Below, one piece after another: positions 14,783 to 15,649 of a stretch of DNA of 15,649 nucleotides; the first letter of the stretch is position 1; every line of letters begins with the position of its first letter. The stretch is from Spirochaetaceae bacterium (GTDB taxonomy: Bacteria > Spirochaetota > Spirochaetia > UBA9216), in NCBI GenBank assembly GCA_028527945.1, contig JAQQAK010000315.1, positions 1 through 15,649 on the forward strand. Direction: 5' to 3'. The position numbers were made by a program, and so were the translations under genes. The notes under the pieces are model-generated. The model searched no databases and was not told the DNA's origin. It saw only the letters and a list, made by a program, of their open reading frames with translations.

Positions 14783-15510
14783 AAAGAATAAATTTTTTAA
14801 AAGTGCCTATCGATATCCTAGAACAAGACCAGATTGAGCAAGTACTGAAGGAAATGACTGAAGATGGCCAGAAGCACCAAATAGTACTCATCAATTTTTT
14901 TGATATGATGAAAGCCAGACGAAGTAAGGATTACATGAAAACCCTTCAAGAAGCCAGTCTTGTCATTCCTACAGCTAAATCAATTGTTAGCGGAACAAAA
15001 TTTCTGGGGAAAGAAACAGTTTACAGATACCGTCCTTTTGATTTTATTATTAACATTCTGGGTATTATGGAAAAATATTCAAAAACACTTTATTTGCTTG
15101 GAGGAAAACAACAGTCTTTACAAGCAGTTTTTAACAATATGCGTGTTTCATTTCCTGGAATAAATATTGTTGGCCGTTACACTGGGCGCTTTTCAAGCCA
15201 AGTAGAAGAAAATGTTCTTTTAGCAATAAAAAAAGCATCTCCTTCTATTCTGTTAGCAGGAAATGGATTGAAAGGTGGAGATAAATGGCTTAATTATAGA
15301 ATGGATTCATTTAATCCTGGAATATATCTCCAATGTTGTGATTGTTTTGCAATATTTTCCGGTAAAAAGAAAAAAGGCTCTAAAAAAAGTTGGGAAAACG
15401 GAACTGAAGTATTCTTAGAAGTTCTAAAAAATCCTCTGAAAATATTCAGAATCTTTATAAGACTTTATTACTTACTCGTTCTTTTATTTTATAAAATAGC
15501 AAAAAAATAG
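14758..15510 (+). CDS. Divergent WecG/TagA/CpsF-family glycosyltransferase
   Basis: This 250-residue protein resembles the GT26 family, which transfers a sugar (ManNAc-type in TagA/WecG) to a polyprenyl-linked acceptor at the inner membrane. The fold can be followed: an N-terminal strand VLINFFDMMKA (43-53) matching the T-x-N motif region, LYLLGGKQQSLQAV (111-124), a mid segment SILLAGNGLKGGDKW (163-177) in place of G-x-P-x-QExW, and the C-terminal basic and aromatic region (NPLKIFRIFIRLYYLLVLLF) that attaches such enzymes to membranes. The usual P-D-G motif is P-T-A at residues 71-73, and KRAP is KKGSKK, so activity is uncertain. The GTG at 14758-14760 is chosen because GGAGA lies 7 nt upstream. 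It overlaps rsmE by 25 bp. A cell-envelope glycan role is likely but unproven. Confidence 0.75.
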   Translation: MENRHSKIKRINFLKVPIDILEQDQIEQVLKEMTEDGQKHQIVLINFFDMMKARRSKDYMKTLQEASLVIPTAKSIVSGTKFLGKETVYRYRPFDFIINILGIMEKYSKTLYLLGGKQQSLQAVFNNMRVSFPGINIVGRYTGRFSSQVEENVLLAIKKASPSILLAGNGLKGGDKWLNYRMDSFNPGIYLQCCDCFAIFSGKKKKGSKKSWENGTEVFLEVLKNPLKIFRIFIRLYYLLVLLFYKIAKK

Positions 15511-15533
15511 AGCACCAGATTTTACAATTTTCT

Positions 15534-15637
15534 ATAATATCAAAGCTTTAATCATATACTCGCATATATTCATAAAGTTCATTAGCTTTACCAGGCATGA
15601 AAAGAAAAATAAATCGACCATAAAGCTTTGATATTAT
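15534..15637. repeat. 17-bp perfect inverted repeat around the end of the last gene
   Basis: ATAATATCAAAGCTTTA (15534-15550) and its exact reverse complement TAAAGCTTTGATATTAT (15621-15637) flank a 70-bp spacer. The right arm lies within codons of the minus-strand partial gene (I-I-S-K-L) and the left arm covers its stop codon. The arms could form a long hairpin or mark a recombination or rearrangement site. Confidence 0.85.
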
Positions 15638-15649
15638 CGGAAAAAAACC
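15548..15649 (-). CDS. C-terminal fragment of an unrecognised protein (5' part beyond window)
   Basis: The minus-strand frame is open from the window edge to a TAA at 15548-15550 and encodes the last 33 residues of a protein. They read as a short hydrophobic stretch (FIFLFMP) followed by a polar tail ending ELYEYMRVYD. The gene converges on the WecG-like gene with a gap of 37 bp. Nothing in these residues identifies a family. The frame is supported by the absence of stops and a plausible composition, but it is short, so I am only moderately sure it is a real gene end. Confidence 0.45.
   Translation of the reverse strand, partial: GFFPIISKLYGRFIFLFMPGKANELYEYMRVYD

Overview
The window is low-GC, gene-dense bacterial chromosome with 14 genes complete or nearly so and one gene cut at each edge. 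No rRNA, tRNA, CRISPR array, insertion sequence or phage gene was recognised. The longest stretches without a gene are about 250 bp and act as promoter or terminator regions. The mix of genes suggests a free-living or host-associated anaerobe, most likely a spirochaete: a very large FapA/DUF342 protein paired with a MinD/FlhG-like ATPase, a cluster of S41 protease, RsmE and WecG-like genes, and strongly A+T-rich codon use. This placement is an inference from gene content and protein style, not from a marker gene.

Layout. Positions 1-558 hold the end of a multi-pass membrane protein. It converges, with overlapping stop codons, on a CTP-dependent lipid (dolichol/phytol/diacylglycerol-type) kinase on the minus strand. 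Next on the minus strand come an iron-sulfur/metal block, Mrp/ApbC ATPase and a NifX/NifB-type metal-cofactor protein with a His-rich tail, and then a Fur-family repressor. The fur promoter carries a perfect 21-bp dyad containing an exact 7-1-7 Fur box, so fur is probably autoregulated. Divergently, on the plus strand, lie a metal-dependent amidohydrolase and a TetR-family regulator that starts with TTG.

From 12.3 kb down to 5.5 kb the minus strand reads, in transcription order: MinD/FlhG-like ATPase, 984-residue FapA-domain protein, Lgt, an RpoD-like secondary sigma factor, and a single-domain receiver protein. The ATPase and FapA protein are 2 bp apart and surely work together. The sigma factor and receiver are also coupled. 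A 14-bp perfect inverted repeat sits between lgt and the sigma gene.

On the plus strand, diverging from the ATPase operon, a tightly overlapping operon encodes a secreted S41 carboxyl-terminal protease with a PDZ domain, the 16S rRNA methyltransferase RsmE, and a divergent WecG/TagA/CpsF-family glycosyltransferase. The window ends inside an unrecognised minus-strand gene whose last codons are bracketed by a 17-bp perfect inverted repeat.

The parts most worth pursuing are the ATPase/FapA pair with its three FapA-like modules, the sigma/receiver operon behind the inverted repeat, the terminal 17-bp inverted repeat, and the WecG-like protein that lacks the family's usual Asp-Gly motif.
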